The position numbers and the translations under genes are program-made. Below are positions 19,168 to 28,285 of a DNA stretch of 64,000 nucleotides, one piece after another (position 1 is the first letter of the stretch; every line of letters begins with the position of its first letter). The notes below the pieces were generated by a model. The model saw only the letters and a program-made list of their open reading frames with translations. It ran no database searches and was not told the DNA's origin. This stretch comes from an uncultured Paracoccaceae bacterium (lineage in GTDB: Bacteria; Pseudomonadota; Alphaproteobacteria; Rhodobacterales; Rhodobacteraceae), in contig CAJJBH010000020.1 of the NCBI GenBank assembly GCA_905182355.1, positions 1 through 64,000 on the forward strand. The letters run 5' to 3'.

Positions 19168-19916
19168 TCAGGCCAAAGAAGGCGATAGCCTCGGGGGTGT
19201 CAAAGACGCCCCCGCCCATGGGGGTGGTCGGGGGGGGCGTTTCCGCGAAATCCGTAGGGTGGATGCAACCCACCGCACTAACACCTAATTCATCATAAAC
19301 GGTGGGTTTCACCCACCCTACGGATCGACCCGTCACACTCGTAGGATACATAACCACCCGCGAATTCATCGGTACGCGGTCATACAACTCGATCATCTGG
19401 TTGTTGATCAAACGGGCACAGCCGTTCGGCACACGCCCCCCAATCGTCTTAGGAAAATGCGTGCCATGAATCCGCAAGAACGTGTCCCCGATCCCCGGCT
19501 GAAACAGATACAACCCACGTGAACCAAGTGGAATTTCCAATCCTCCCGGCATCCCGCCCACGAACTTTTTATAGGCCCCCAGATTGCGTTTGCATCATGT
19601 CAGGCGTCGGCGTCCAGCTTGGCCACTCTTTCTTTGCGCCCACATAAAACTCACCAGACTCGTACAAACCGGGCCGTCCAATCCCAACCGCATAACGGAT
19701 CGCCTTGCCATCTGGCAGCGTCCAATAAAACGCATGTTGGCCCGGGTCGACGTGGATTTCGTATGGGGCCAAATCGTTCTTGATCTTCACTTCGCGCGGC
19801 AAAAATTCTCCCGGCATAATGTATTCCAGCATCTTGTCGTCAAAGGCAAACGCAGGTGCCGCCCCCATCACGGCAATCCCTGCCCCGATCTGCTGGATGA
19901 ATGAGCGTCTTTGCAT
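19163..19916 (-). pseudogene. L,D-transpeptidase (YkuD) gene with a frameshift
   Basis: From ATG 19916 (GGAGG ahead) the protein opens MQRRSFIQQIGAGIAVMGAA, a twin-arginine-like signal, then EIHVDPGQHAFYWTLPDG and WPSWTPTPDMM, hallmark YkuD-family sequence for enzymes that cross-link peptidoglycan. At a run of five G on the coding strand (19576-19580) the frame breaks; the next frame continues AYKKFVGGMPGGLEIPLGS, HGTHFPKTIGG and VPNGCARL with the catalytic Cys and His. The usual Ser two residues before Gly-Cys is Pro. The C-terminal 45 or so residues after RVVMYP are encoded by an inverted-repeat insertion (19251-19324). Non-functional unless the frameshift is a sequence error. Confidence 0.75.
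19251..19324. repeat. 24-bp imperfect inverted repeat inside the transpeptidase 3' end
   Basis: Left arm 19251-19274 (begins TCCGTAGGGTGGATGC) and right arm 19301-19324 (ends CACCCACCCTACGGA) are inverted copies differing at two positions, around a 26-base centre. This GTAGGGTGGGTT palindrome resembles mobile REP/MITE-type elements known from many bacterial genomes. It begins right where normal YkuD proteins end, so it seems to have landed at the gene's end and extended the frame. Confidence 0.75.
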
Positions 19917-20057
19917 TTTGGCCTCCACAGCATTTAATCTTTTTCAACTAAGATGCCGTGAATTCACCGGCTTTGCGACAACAAAAATTATCGCTCTCCT
20001 TTTCGTGAAGGCGCGTCCGGCCGCAGCCTTACTGCGCAAATCTTGAAAATCCCAAAA

Positions 20058-20453
20058 TTATTCCACATGGACACTTTCCAAATAAATCAACAACGCTGCC
20101 AATTTTCGCGGTACTGGCGTCAGAACGCCATCCACCTCGATTGGAACTGTCTCGCCACCCAAGAACAAACCAAATTCTGGCATCTCGTGCCCTTCAAGCG
20201 GCGCGCGGGTGAAACCATCAATTGTTGACAACACCGATGCGCGATCAAATCCACGTGCATATAGCCCGGTCAAATCCGGCGGCGCACGGCCCAACGCTGG
20301 CGGCCATTTTTTTCCACCCTTTGCATCACCCTGATGACACTGCGCACAATTTTCGACAAACAACGCCCGGCCTTCGGGCGCTTCGGGCATTTCGTTCACG
20401 GCACAGGCTGCAACCAAAAAGGCCAGACCAAACCATATCATCATCAACCGCAT
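20058..20453 (-). CDS. Small c-type cytochrome lipoprotein
   Basis: 131 residues. The N-terminus MRLMMIWFGLAFLVAACAVN has a lipobox (VAAC), so it should be membrane-anchored on the periplasmic side. A single haem-attachment motif CAQCH lies about residue 36 after GRALFVENC, and MPEFGLFL supplies the likely axial Met. It resembles class I cytochromes c used as electron carriers. GGGAGAG precedes ATG 20453. It is 140 bases or so from the inverted repeats in the divergent gap with the thioesterase gene. The redox partner is unknown. Confidence 0.85.
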   Translation of the reverse strand: MRLMMIWFGLAFLVAACAVNEMPEAPEGRALFVENCAQCHQGDAKGGKKWPPALGRAPPDLTGLYARGFDRASVLSTIDGFTRAPLEGHEMPEFGLFLGGETVPIEVDGVLTPVPRKLAALLIYLESVHVE

Positions 20454-20583
20454 CGTTTCTCTCCCAACTGTTCCCAACACAGATAGTATGGCATGCACAT
20501 TTCTGCCGTGACATAGATCAAGATCAAAATATCTATTATTTCATCCAAGTGATTAACCACATTTCACCTGGGGTTTCTCAAAA

Positions 20584-20684
20584 TGTACAATTCAGTGGGG
20601 TCATTTGTACAACTCCCGAATAATTCGCCAAAAGCAGCGCACATCCAAACCCCAAAACGTACAATTCGCGCACCCAATTGTACG
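20584..20684. promoter_or_regulatory. Cluster of GTACAATT-type inverted repeats
   Basis: The 380-base gap between the cytochrome and thioesterase genes (20454-20835) holds two inverted pairs of the same element. One is TGTACAA at 20584-20590 with TTGTACA at 20605-20611; the other is CGTACAATT at 20658-20666 with AATTGTACG at 20676-20684, a perfect 9-bp pair with a 9-bp spacer. Four related half-sites within 100 bases of a divergent promoter region suggest a protein-binding array or RNA hairpins. No known regulator is assigned. I see no gene in this gap. Confidence 0.5.
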
Positions 20685-20835
20685 AAACAAGGCATACGCC
20701 CCTGTAGAAAAGCATCAAGTTTCACCTATTACTAAACCGGATGGTGTGAACATTTCGTATAAACAATCACGCTTCTTCATAGCATTCTGGTCACCACAGC
20801 TTGCGTCGCGCCAGTGAACCCGTAAACTCAGATGA

Positions 20836-21264
20836 ATGAAAGATTCAGGCCCCATGACCCCCGCATTTGTGCAGTCCATATTAGACGAAAATTTCGCCCC
20901 TTGGGTCCTGGCTTTGAAACCCAAAGTCACCGCGGCTGACGCGTCTGAATGTGTGTTGGAGATACCCATTACCGACCAGATCACCCGCATGGGAGACATC
21001 GTATCTGGCCAAACTATGGCCGCCCTAGCAGACACAGCTATGGTATTGGCATCATTAGCAAAATTAGGTAAAATGGAGTCAATTTCGACCGTCACATTGG
21101 ACACTCAATTTCTGCGGCCCGGCGTCGGCGACACCCTTGTCGCAACCGCCCGCGTCACCCGCGCAGGCCGCGCCATGATCTTCGCCAATTGCACCCTCAC
21201 TACGCACCCATCTGGCAAGGATGTCGCCTTTGCCACAGCGACTTTCGCAAGGCCTCCTGCATGA
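20836..21264 (+). CDS. PaaI-family hotdog thioesterase
   Basis: 142 residues. The hotdog fold is indicated by QITRMGDIVSGQTMAALADT, in which the D/G-x-x-x-G-Q-x-x-A-A-x-A-D pattern places the catalytic acid at the start of the long helix, followed by STVTLDTQFLRPGVGDTLVA. Such enzymes hydrolyse acyl-CoA thioesters. Start may be ATG 20836 or ATG 20854 (MTPAFVQS); neither has a good ribosome site. The TGA overlaps the ATG of the next gene (ATGA). Confidence 0.87.
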   Translation: MKDSGPMTPAFVQSILDENFAPWVLALKPKVTAADASECVLEIPITDQITRMGDIVSGQTMAALADTAMVLASLAKLGKMESISTVTLDTQFLRPGVGDTLVATARVTRAGRAMIFANCTLTTHPSGKDVAFATATFARPPA

Positions 21265-21938
21265 TCCGCCTTCTGCTTGCGCTGACGCTACTGACGGCCT
21301 GCGGACGCCCCCTTACCTCAAACGAGATCGCATTCGCCGCGACGATCCACGGAGATGAACTCAATACCAGCCGCGTCCGCCTGCACGATGGAGCCCCCAC
21401 CCGCGCCGTCACCTTCCGCCGCAAGGCCCGCCCCCGCACCACATGCCGCGAACTCATCCTTCCACCGGCAACTACAAAAATAGTCACTGCTAAGCCCGCT
21501 GCGGTTGCTTTATGGAACACTGTTTTATTTGATAGGGATTGGTTTCTAGACGACTATCTTCCTGATTATCCTGATGAAATTGGATTGATAGCGGCGATGC
21601 TCTTAAGCCATGAACTGACACATGTGTGGCAATGGCAGAACCGTCGTGAAACCGGATATGGTCCATTGCGCGCTGCTGCAGAACACTCGCCTGGTATCGA
21701 TCCTTACCTTTTTGACATAGCAAAAGATGTTCAATTTTCGGACTTCGGATTTGAGCATCAAGGGTCGATCGTGGAGGAGTTCGTTTGCTGTCGCGCCTTA
21801 GCTCCACAAGCCCCACGCACCAAACGACTGCACAAATTGATTGCTGGTGCGATGCCTGTCGCATCCCTCCCCCAGTCGCCACAACACGATGTACGCTTGC
21901 CTTGGGACGGTGTGCAGCTGAATAATATCTGCGGATAA
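21261..21938 (+). CDS. Lipoprotein with HExxH zincin motif, function unknown
   Basis: 225 residues. It begins MIRLLLALTLLTACG, a lipoprotein signal with lipobox LTAC. The central helix MLLSHELTHVWQWQNRR contains HELTH, the HExxH zinc-binding/catalytic motif of zincin peptidases, with HVWQ as seen in proteins with DUF4157-like cores. A third ligand might be the Glu in SIVEEFVC, about 55 residues downstream. The region ALWNTVLFDRDWFLDDYLPD precedes the motif. ATGA overlap with the thioesterase gene shows coupling. Peptidase activity is an inference from the motif. Confidence 0.7.
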   Translation: MIRLLLALTLLTACGRPLTSNEIAFAATIHGDELNTSRVRLHDGAPTRAVTFRRKARPRTTCRELILPPATTKIVTAKPAAVALWNTVLFDRDWFLDDYLPDYPDEIGLIAAMLLSHELTHVWQWQNRRETGYGPLRAAAEHSPGIDPYLFDIAKDVQFSDFGFEHQGSIVEEFVCCRALAPQAPRTKRLHKLIAGAMPVASLPQSPQHDVRLPWDGVQLNNICG

Positions 21939-21989
21939 AGTCACCCCACTTACAAGCTGTGCGGGCCGCGCACCATTTTGGAGAACACG

Positions 21990-22424
21990 ATGACACAATA
22001 TGCCCTGACGATGTTGCTGGCTGGTATTGGCATCCCGCTACTTGCTGGCTTGAACGCCGCATTGGGGAAGTACATTGGCTCACCTGCAACGGCGGCAACC
22101 ATATTGTTCCTTGTGGCCTTAAGCATCAGCTTGGTGGTCATGGTGCTCACTGGCGCTGAAGGGCTATCGCGGCTTGCCACTGCCCCAAAACACCTATTTC
22201 TAGCAGGCGGTTTTGTAGCGTTTTACGTTTTGACCGTCACCTACATTGCACCACATTTCGGTGTGGGCAATGCGGTGTTCTTTGTCCTGTTGGGTCAATT
22301 AGTCAGTGCTGCCGCCATTGATCATTTCGGACTGTTTGGCGCACAGGTTTCGCCATTGGGCCTTTCCCGTGCTGCAGGAATTTCGATGATGGCTGTTGGC
22401 GTTTGGCTTACGCAATTGGCTTAA
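21990..22424 (+). CDS. DMT-superfamily transporter of the YdcZ type
   Basis: 144 residues with about five membrane helices (LAGIGIPLLAGLNAALGKYI and GNAVFFVLLGQLVSAAAIDH). The GIPLLAGLNAALG and LLGQLVSAAxIDHFG patterns are typical of the DUF606/YdcZ half-size DMT proteins. GGAG lies eight bases before ATG 21990; an in-frame TTG at 21978 is less likely. It converges on the dehydrogenase gene with a 4-base overlap of the stops. Substrate unknown. Confidence 0.8.
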   Translation: MTQYALTMLLAGIGIPLLAGLNAALGKYIGSPATAATILFLVALSISLVVMVLTGAEGLSRLATAPKHLFLAGGFVAFYVLTVTYIAPHFGVGNAVFFVLLGQLVSAAAIDHFGLFGAQVSPLGLSRAAGISMMAVGVWLTQLA

Positions 22425-23410
22425 GCTTTCAATAACCCTGAGAGGTCCATCGCTTGCGCCCAAACTACGTCAGGCACATCGACTGGGTCACTTTCAGTGC
22501 GGCCTTGGCCCGGCATACGCGCGCCTTCGTCAGCACTGATCGCGTCAGAGATGCGGGCCAACTTATCCGCAAACCCATCCGAAACGCCCGGATCAATGAT
22601 CATATAATATTGGCCCAAATCGTGATGTGGGCCCTCAGGTGCCTTCAACGGTTTCACATCTTGGCTTAGGATTGAGCCAGTCATACCCGCGGCCAAAACC
22701 TCGGCCATCAGACCCAGTCCCCACCCTTTGTATCCGCCCATCGACACCAGTGATCCTGTCAGCGCTGCCGCTGGATCCGTGGTCGGGTTGCCATCCTTGT
22801 CTACAGCCCAACCTTCCGGGATCGACGTGCCTGCAGCTTTGGCCATCGTAATCTTACCCAGCGCAACTGTGGTCGTGGATTGATCAAACTGCATCGCCAG
22901 ACCGCCGTGTCCGTCAGGTACAGAAAAAGCAATTGGGTTGGTTCCGATCACGCGGGTTTTGCCACCCGGTGGAGCCACGATGGGGGATGCGTTCGTTAGG
23001 CCAAACGCGATAAATCCAGCACGGGCGATTTGTTCGGTAAAATACCCAAGCGAAGTACAGGTATGCGCATGTCCAATTGCCAGCGTTGCAGTGCCAAATT
23101 GACGGGCGGCATCTAATGCGGGTGCCAAGCCATAAGCAAATGCGGGTTGGGCAAATCCAAATTGCGCGTCTACATGAATGGTGGCTGGGCGTGGGGCTGA
23201 GACAATCGGGGATACCGTCCCTTTTACGCGGCCTGTGCGCAATTGTTGGCAATAGCTTTCAAGGTAATACAACCCACAAATACGATTTCCGTGTGCTTCG
23301 GCTTTACGCACCGCACGTGCAACTTCTGCTGCAGGAAACGCATCGGCCCCATGCGCAATCAATGCCGCCTGAACAACACGTTCGATTTCATCTAAACTGA
23401 TATGTGGCAT
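22421..23410 (-). CDS. Malate/L-lactate dehydrogenase-family NAD(P)H oxidoreductase
   Basis: 329 residues of the LDH2/MDH2 (AllD/YlbC/DpkA) family, distinct from classic LDH. Typical segments: DAFPAAEVARAVRKAEAHGN, AIGHAHTCTSLGYFTEQIAR, GTNPIAFSVPDG, the VDKDGNPTTDPAAAL hinge and GGYKGWGLGLMAEVLAAGMTG. Family members reduce or oxidise 2-oxo acids, ureidoglycolate or cyclic imino acids (piperideine-2-carboxylate, pyrroline-2-carboxylate). Which of these applies cannot be read from the sequence; no gene for proline-type catabolism is adjacent. Start ATG 23410 has AAGAGAG in front. Confidence 0.87.
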   Translation of the reverse strand: MPHISLDEIERVVQAALIAHGADAFPAAEVARAVRKAEAHGNRICGLYYLESYCQQLRTGRVKGTVSPIVSAPRPATIHVDAQFGFAQPAFAYGLAPALDAARQFGTATLAIGHAHTCTSLGYFTEQIARAGFIAFGLTNASPIVAPPGGKTRVIGTNPIAFSVPDGHGGLAMQFDQSTTTVALGKITMAKAAGTSIPEGWAVDKDGNPTTDPAAALTGSLVSMGGYKGWGLGLMAEVLAAGMTGSILSQDVKPLKAPEGPHHDLGQYYMIIDPGVSDGFADKLARISDAISADEGARMPGQGRTESDPVDVPDVVWAQAMDLSGLLKA

Positions 23411-23482
23411 CAAAAATACTCTCTTAGGGTCCGGCGTTTACTCTGATCCGAGAGAGGCAAAAACGTCAAGCGTCAATATTAT

Positions 23483-24092
23483 CAGGCAGTTGTATCAATA
23501 ATTACAAATGCATCTGCTGGAACAAGTGCATTGACACCGTCCAAACCAATCGTGGCACCCGTGTTTAGGTGATAACCAATGTTCCTGCCTCTACAGCTTG
23601 TAAGGCTACTGTCACGGACAGTTATTGGTGTTGCGTGAATAATCAAGCTGCCTTCGGCAGCGTTATAATCAGTGACTGTTATAGCCCCGTGACACCACCA
23701 CGCGAAATGAACTGGTCTGCACCTTCGCCGCCGGTACCTGTTTCTTGCGCACCTAAGAAGAGTTGGTCAAGATCTGCACCACCATCCAAAACATCGGCTT
23801 CTAGATCTGGCGTAGCGGCGAAATCTTGACTGGTCCCAAACAACAGATCATCGCCAGCACCACCAGCAAGTACATCGTTGCCATCGCCGCCCAGCAACGT
23901 GTCAGCGCCGCCCAACCGCTAATGCTGTCATTGCCAGCCGCACCCTGAAGAAGATCGTCTACGCCGTAAGTTCCGGTAGGTATCTCGCCTTCAACAACTC
24001 GCGGTTCTACTGGGTTTCCCTCAGCGGGTTCGTCATCCGATCCAATGAAAATTGGTCATGATAGGACCAACCGAAACCATCAACATTACCAT
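23483..24092 (-). pseudogene. RTX-like calcium-binding repeat protein, several frameshifts
   Basis: Reconstructed on the minus strand from ATG 24092: a short hydrophobic start (MVMLMVSVGPIMTNF), an acidic stretch (GSDDEPAEGNPVEP), then GG-x-G-x-D nonapeptide repeats (DDLLQGAAGNDSISG, GGADTLLGGDGNDVLAGGAG), characteristic of hemolysin-type Ca2+-binding beta-rolls, and a C-terminal domain AITVTDYNAAEGSLIIHATP to the stop at 23483. At least three frame changes are needed: near four A at 24048-24051, near 23908-23917, and at four C at 23685-23688. About 200 residues when joined. The repeats are unmistakable; the lesions indicate decay, or poor sequence here. Confidence 0.65.
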
Positions 24093-24132
24093 TAACGCGG
24101 ACATACAAACTCACCAAAAGACGGAAATACAC

Positions 24133-24149
24133 GTTAACCGCTGGTTAAC
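24133..24149. promoter_or_regulatory. Palindrome with a CtrA-type box (TTAA-N7-TTAA)
   Basis: GTTAACCGCTGGTTAAC is a perfect palindrome apart from its centre base and contains TTAA, seven bases, TTAA, the full-length recognition pattern of the alphaproteobacterial response regulator CtrA. It lies 41 bases upstream of the start of the RTX-like pseudogene, the position expected for a promoter-bound activator. CtrA control is an inference. Confidence 0.55.
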
Positions 24150-24200
24150 TTGCAATAAACAGCCCAGTTGGCGGCAGACAGTTGCCAAAACCGCGGCAAT

Positions 24201-24881
24201 CTAAGTGCGCAAGGTGCCCGCATCCAAACGTACAACGCGGTCCATACGTGCGGCCAAATCAAGATTATGGGTCGCAATCACAGCCGCCAGCCCAGTTGAT
24301 CGCACCAAATCCATCAAGGTTCCGAACACCTGATCAGAGGTGGTCGGGTCAAGATTTCCGGTCGGTTCGTCACCCAAAAGAAGACGTGGTCCATTCGCCA
24401 AGGCCCGACAGAAGGCCACGCGCTGCGCTTCTCCGCCAGACAATGCTGCCGGCCGATGTTCAGCCCGACCCGCAACACCAACACGATCCAATAGGTCCAT
24501 CGCACGATCTTGCGCTTCTTTACGTCCAACTCCAGCGGCAAGCTGCGGCAGTACCACGTTTTCAACTGCGCTAAATTCGGGCAGCAAATGATGGAATTGA
24601 TAGACAAACCCCACATCATCACGCCGCAGCCCTGTCCGTTTTGTATCACTCAGGCCATTCATATTTTGACCTGCAAAGACCACATCACCCGTATCAGGCG
24701 TGTCCAGTAATCCTGCCATGTGCAGTAGGGTCGATTTGCCCGCACCTGAAGGGGCGACCAAGGCCACAACTTCACCCGCAGTAACCGCCAGATCAACCCC
24801 GCGCAGCACCTGCACTTCATTTGGCAGGCCCGCATTGTAGGTCTTGCTGACCCCGCGCAGCTCTAGCACCAGATCACTCAT
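24201..24881 (-). CDS. lolD: Lipoprotein-releasing ABC transporter ATPase LolD
   Basis: 226 residues. Walker [10 protein letters not shown] at 43-51, Q-loop at [18 protein letters not shown] (about 92-109), signature LSGGEAQR at 147-154 and Walker [13 protein letters not shown] at 167-178. The [11 protein letters not shown] segment is specific to LolD within the MacB/LolD group. With the permease it extracts outer-membrane lipoproteins from the inner membrane for LolA. Its start overlaps the end of the permease gene by 8 bases, so both are one operon. Confidence 0.94.
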   Translation of the reverse strand: MSDLVLELRGVSKTYNAGLPNEVQVLRGVDLAVTAGEVVALVAPSGAGKSTLLHMAGLLDTPDTGDVVFAGQNMNGLSDTKRTGLRRDDVGFVYQFHHLLPEFSAVENVVLPQLAAGVGRKEAQDRAMDLLDRVGVAGRAEHRPAALSGGEAQRVAFCRALANGPRLLLGDEPTGNLDPTTSDQVFGTLMDLVRSTGLAAVIATHNLDLAARMDRVVRLDAGTLRT

Positions 24882-26160
24882 ATCGAAGCGCCTCTACAGG
24901 GTTCATACGTGCGGCGCGGCGCGCAGGAAATATCGTAACTATGAAGGACAATCCAAGGGACAAACCGACAGCCGACATCACATCGTTGAAATGCAGTTCG
25001 GCTGGCAGGGCGTAAATTCCACGAATGGCAGGGTCCCATACACCACCACCCATTATCCAGTTTACCGTGCTGAAGATCGGGTCAATATAGATCGCGAAAA
25101 GACACCCAAGTAGCACGCCCAGCGCCGTACCAATGATCCCTGTAAACGCCCCACAGATAAAGAAAATGCGCAATACCGATCCTTCGCTAAATCCCATCGT
25201 GCGCAAAATTCCAATGTCACGGCCTTTATTTTTTACCAGCATTATCAAACCACTGACGATGTTCATGGCCGCGATCAACACAAGGATCGAAAGGATCACG
25301 AACATCACGTTGTCTTCCACCTCAAGTGCGCGCAAAAAACCGCCCGATGCCTCTAACCACGTGAAGGGCAAGGCGCGATCCCCTGCTGCAGTCACGATGG
25401 CAGGTATCAGCGCGTCAACCTCTTCGGGGTTTTCGACCATCACTTCCAATTCAGTCGCAGCACCCTCACGGTTGAAGAAGGTTTGTGCGTCAGCAATTGG
25501 CAAATAAGCGCGTGTCCGGTCAATATCATAACGCCCTGCGCTGAAGACATAAACAACCTCGTAGGCATTCACCCTTGGGCTGGTGCCAAAGGCAGTCTTG
25601 ACGCCATTGGGCGATATAATTTTTATCCGGTCCCCAACGCTGGCACCCAGCTCACGCGCAACACCTGAACCAATCGCGATCCCCTGCTCAAACCGTGTTA
25701 TGTCGCCATAAGATGTGTCAGGGTTGGCGATCCTTGGAATGGTCAAAAGGTCTGCGGCGGCAATGCCGTAAATCTCTACCCCCGAATTGGATTGGCGCAG
25801 ATTTGCCATTGCCTGTGCCCGAACCAAAGGGGCGACGCGGGTCACGCCTTCAATCTTGGCAACCCTTGCAGCCATTTCAGTATAATCTTTGATTGTGCGG
25901 TCGATCTGACCGGTGTCCTGGATTTCACCCATGTTATAAACAGTGACGTGGGCGTTTGAGCCAAGGATTGTACCGACAAATTCCGCCCGAAACCCGGAGC
26001 GCACAGCCAATGTGACGATCAATGCAAAAACCGCCAATGTAATGCCAACCAGACTGATCACGGTCATCACGCTGACGCCACCCTCAGCGCGGCGTGCACG
26101 CAAGTATCGCCATGCTATCATCCACTCAAACGGGGCAAATGGGGCGGGAGTTTTGGCCAT
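24874..26160 (-). CDS. lolC: Lipoprotein-releasing system permease (LolC/LolE)
   Basis: 428 residues. N-terminal helix after [20 protein letters not shown], a large periplasmic domain (about residues 45-265), then three C-terminal helices of the FtsX fold: [40 protein letters not shown], and [20 protein letters not shown], ending NPVEALRYE. The basic coupling segment [15 protein letters not shown] contacts LolD. Alphaproteobacteria usually have one LolC/E-type permease that forms a homodimer, consistent with a single gene here. Works with LolD in the inner membrane. Confidence 0.93.
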   Translation of the reverse strand: MAKTPAPFAPFEWMIAWRYLRARRAEGGVSVMTVISLVGITLAVFALIVTLAVRSGFRAEFVGTILGSNAHVTVYNMGEIQDTGQIDRTIKDYTEMAARVAKIEGVTRVAPLVRAQAMANLRQSNSGVEIYGIAAADLLTIPRIANPDTSYGDITRFEQGIAIGSGVARELGASVGDRIKIISPNGVKTAFGTSPRVNAYEVVYVFSAGRYDIDRTRAYLPIADAQTFFNREGAATELEVMVENPEEVDALIPAIVTAAGDRALPFTWLEASGGFLRALEVEDNVMFVILSILVLIAAMNIVSGLIMLVKNKGRDIGILRTMGFSEGSVLRIFFICGAFTGIIGTALGVLLGCLFAIYIDPIFSTVNWIMGGGVWDPAIRGIYALPAELHFNDVMSAVGLSLGLSFIVTIFPARRAARMNPVEALRYE

Positions 26161-26223
26161 TGTTGGCGCTTTCTTATTTTGGTCGCTCGATTGTGGGCAA
26201 CCTGCGGGGTTTCCCGTCTGGGG

Positions 26224-26715
26224 TCAAGCTGTGCGGCGACGGAACGACCAGCGAAGAACCGCCAACAAACCACCAATACTGAACAATCCCGCAAAGAACC
26301 CGAAGCTTGCAAAAATCGCCCCTGTCAGGTTCAAAGGAACGGCGGGTTCGTAGGCATCCCATGCGGCCTTTGCCACATCTCCATCTGTAAAGCGTGCGCC
26401 GTGATAGGCACGCATGAAGGGACCCGCGTCGGTCAACAGCTTCAAGTCTTCACTTAGAACCGTATGTCGATCAAACGTGCGTTCCATATCAACACGGCGG
26501 CGTTCGATGAAATCGGCCCCTGTCATCTGAACAAGGGCCTGATCCCGCGTTAGACCCTCTGCAGCGGCAGACCTATCGAAATCCGCAACAACCTCGCCCA
26601 AAGCATCAACAGCGCCGCCCAAACGCTGGGCATATTGTTGCGAAAATTCGGGGAACTGCGAAGCACCAGCGCCCACGGCCAATCCACCAGCTAAAGTTAT
26701 GGCACGAATGATCAC
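26224..26715 (-). CDS. DUF2937 membrane-anchored protein
   Basis: 163 residues of unknown function. Hydrophobic N-terminus (IIRAITLAGGLAVGAGASQF), a helical extracytoplasmic middle (FSQQYAQRLGGAVDALGEVV, DFDRSAAAEGLTRDQAL) and one strong C-terminal membrane helix (LTGAIFASFGFFAGLFSIGG) with a basic tail RWSFRRRTA. The pattern FPEFxQQYxQRLGGAxDEL is what I know as DUF2937. It sits between proS and the lolCD operon on the same strand and may be read with them. Confidence 0.78.
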   Translation of the reverse strand: MIIRAITLAGGLAVGAGASQFPEFSQQYAQRLGGAVDALGEVVADFDRSAAAEGLTRDQALVQMTGADFIERRRVDMERTFDRHTVLSEDLKLLTDAGPFMRAYHGARFTDGDVAKAAWDAYEPAVPLNLTGAIFASFGFFAGLFSIGGLLAVLRWSFRRRTA

Positions 26716-26742
26716 TCAAGCATCGCCTCGCAGTTAATTCCG

Positions 26743-28080
26743 TTAATGAGCCGCGTAAATATGTGCAACCTTCTGAACCGCCAACTCTGGCGTCATCTCT
26801 TCGCTCTCGCCCGTCCGGCGCGAGGTCAATTCAACCACACCGTTTTTCAAACCCCGTGGGCCAACTGTAATGCGCCAAGGCAACCCGATCAAATCCATCG
26901 TAGCGAATTTGCCGCCAGCGCGTTCCTTGCGGTCATCATAAAGCGGCTCAAGACCCAAAGCGGTCAATGACTTGTACAACGCCTCGCAGGCGGCATCTGC
27001 TTCTTCATCACCCTGCTTTAGGTTGACGATACCACAGTGATACGGCGTCACACCTTCCGGCCAGATAATACCTTTGTCATCATGACTCGCCTCAATAATC
27101 GCGCCCAACAACCGGCTGACACCAATCCCGTGTGACCCCATGTGTACAGGCACAGGTTTGCCGTCCGGGCCCTGAACAGTGGCCTTCATCGCTTCAGAAT
27201 ATTTTGTACCAAAGTAGAAAATCTGACCCACTTCAATTCCACGGGCCGTCATGCGGCGTTCCTCGGGTACTTCGTTGAACAACTCTGAATCGTGGGTTTC
27301 GTCAGTGCGGGCATATTTGCTGGTAAATTCTTCCATCACACCCGCGCACTGGGCGACATCATCATAATCAATCTCGCGGTCGCCAAATGTCAGGTCAGTG
27401 ACGGCACTGTCATAGAACACCTCGGACTCGCCCGTTTCGGCCAGAACCAAAAACTCATGCGTGTCATCGCCACCAATCGGGCCAGAATCTGCACGCATCG
27501 GGATCGCCTGCAATCCCATACGTTCGTAGGTGCGCAGGTAGCTGACCAAATGACGGTTGTAGGCATGCATTGCGTCTTCTTTGGTCAAATCGAAATTATA
27601 GCCGTCTTTCATATAAAATTCGCGACCCCGCATCACACCAAAACGGGGACGGCGTTCATCGCGGAATTTCCACTGGATTTGATACATCGTCAAAGGCAGG
27701 TCTTTGTAGCTACCAACGTGGGCGCGAAAAATGTCGGTAATCATTTCTTCTGCCGTTGGGGTGAACAGCATATCGCGATCATTGCGATCTTTCATGCGCA
27801 GCATTTCTTCGCCGTAATCATCGTAGCGGCCACTTTCACGCCAAAGATCCGCCGATTGGATGGTGGGCATCAACATCGGCATGTGACCCGCACGCTGTTG
27901 TTCCTCGTGAACGATATCTTCAATTTTGCGCAGAACCTTAAAGCCAAGCGGTAACCAAGAATAAATTCCGGCGCTGGACTGTTTGATCATGCCAGCCCGC
28001 AACATCAGGCGGTGGCTGACAATCTGCGCCTCAGCAGGGTTTTCCTTTAGAACGGGCAGAAAATAACGGCTCATACGCAT
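26743..28080 (-). CDS. proS: Prolyl-tRNA synthetase (alphaproteobacterial short type)
   Basis: 445 residues; the length is that of the ProS class lacking the large editing insertion. It charges tRNA-Pro. Class II motifs: [19 protein letters not shown] near residue 30, motif 2 [20 protein letters not shown] with its Arg, and motif 3 [13 protein letters not shown]. The C-terminal anticodon-binding domain follows. I chose ATG 28080 ([15 protein letters not shown]), where homologues start; the frame is open for 28 more codons upstream. It diverges from the AI-2E-family gene. Confidence 0.95.
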   Translation of the reverse strand: MRMSRYFLPVLKENPAEAQIVSHRLMLRAGMIKQSSAGIYSWLPLGFKVLRKIEDIVHEEQQRAGHMPMLMPTIQSADLWRESGRYDDYGEEMLRMKDRNDRDMLFTPTAEEMITDIFRAHVGSYKDLPLTMYQIQWKFRDERRPRFGVMRGREFYMKDGYNFDLTKEDAMHAYNRHLVSYLRTYERMGLQAIPMRADSGPIGGDDTHEFLVLAETGESEVFYDSAVTDLTFGDREIDYDDVAQCAGVMEEFTSKYARTDETHDSELFNEVPEERRMTARGIEVGQIFYFGTKYSEAMKATVQGPDGKPVPVHMGSHGIGVSRLLGAIIEASHDDKGIIWPEGVTPYHCGIVNLKQGDEEADAACEALYKSLTALGLEPLYDDRKERAGGKFATMDLIGLPWRITVGPRGLKNGVVELTSRRTGESEEMTPELAVQKVAHIYAAH

Positions 28081-28285
28081 GGCGCGGCTTCCTTGAATAA
28101 TGTTTCCTGCCTGATTAGGCCAATCTGTCTGCCCTCGCAACGCCCCCTTAACATGTTCAGTCATTTCCCAAGGTCATTTTACAAAATATACACAGGGTAA
28201 CGATGCACAACTGCCGGGGCCAAAGCCCTCTTGAATTTTAAGTTCAATTGCGCGATCTCTAGAACATATCCAATGGGAGAAGAAA

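Noticed and set aside
27292-27954. 220-codon plus-strand frame inside proS
   Set aside because: Antisense shadow of proS with no family or ribosome site.
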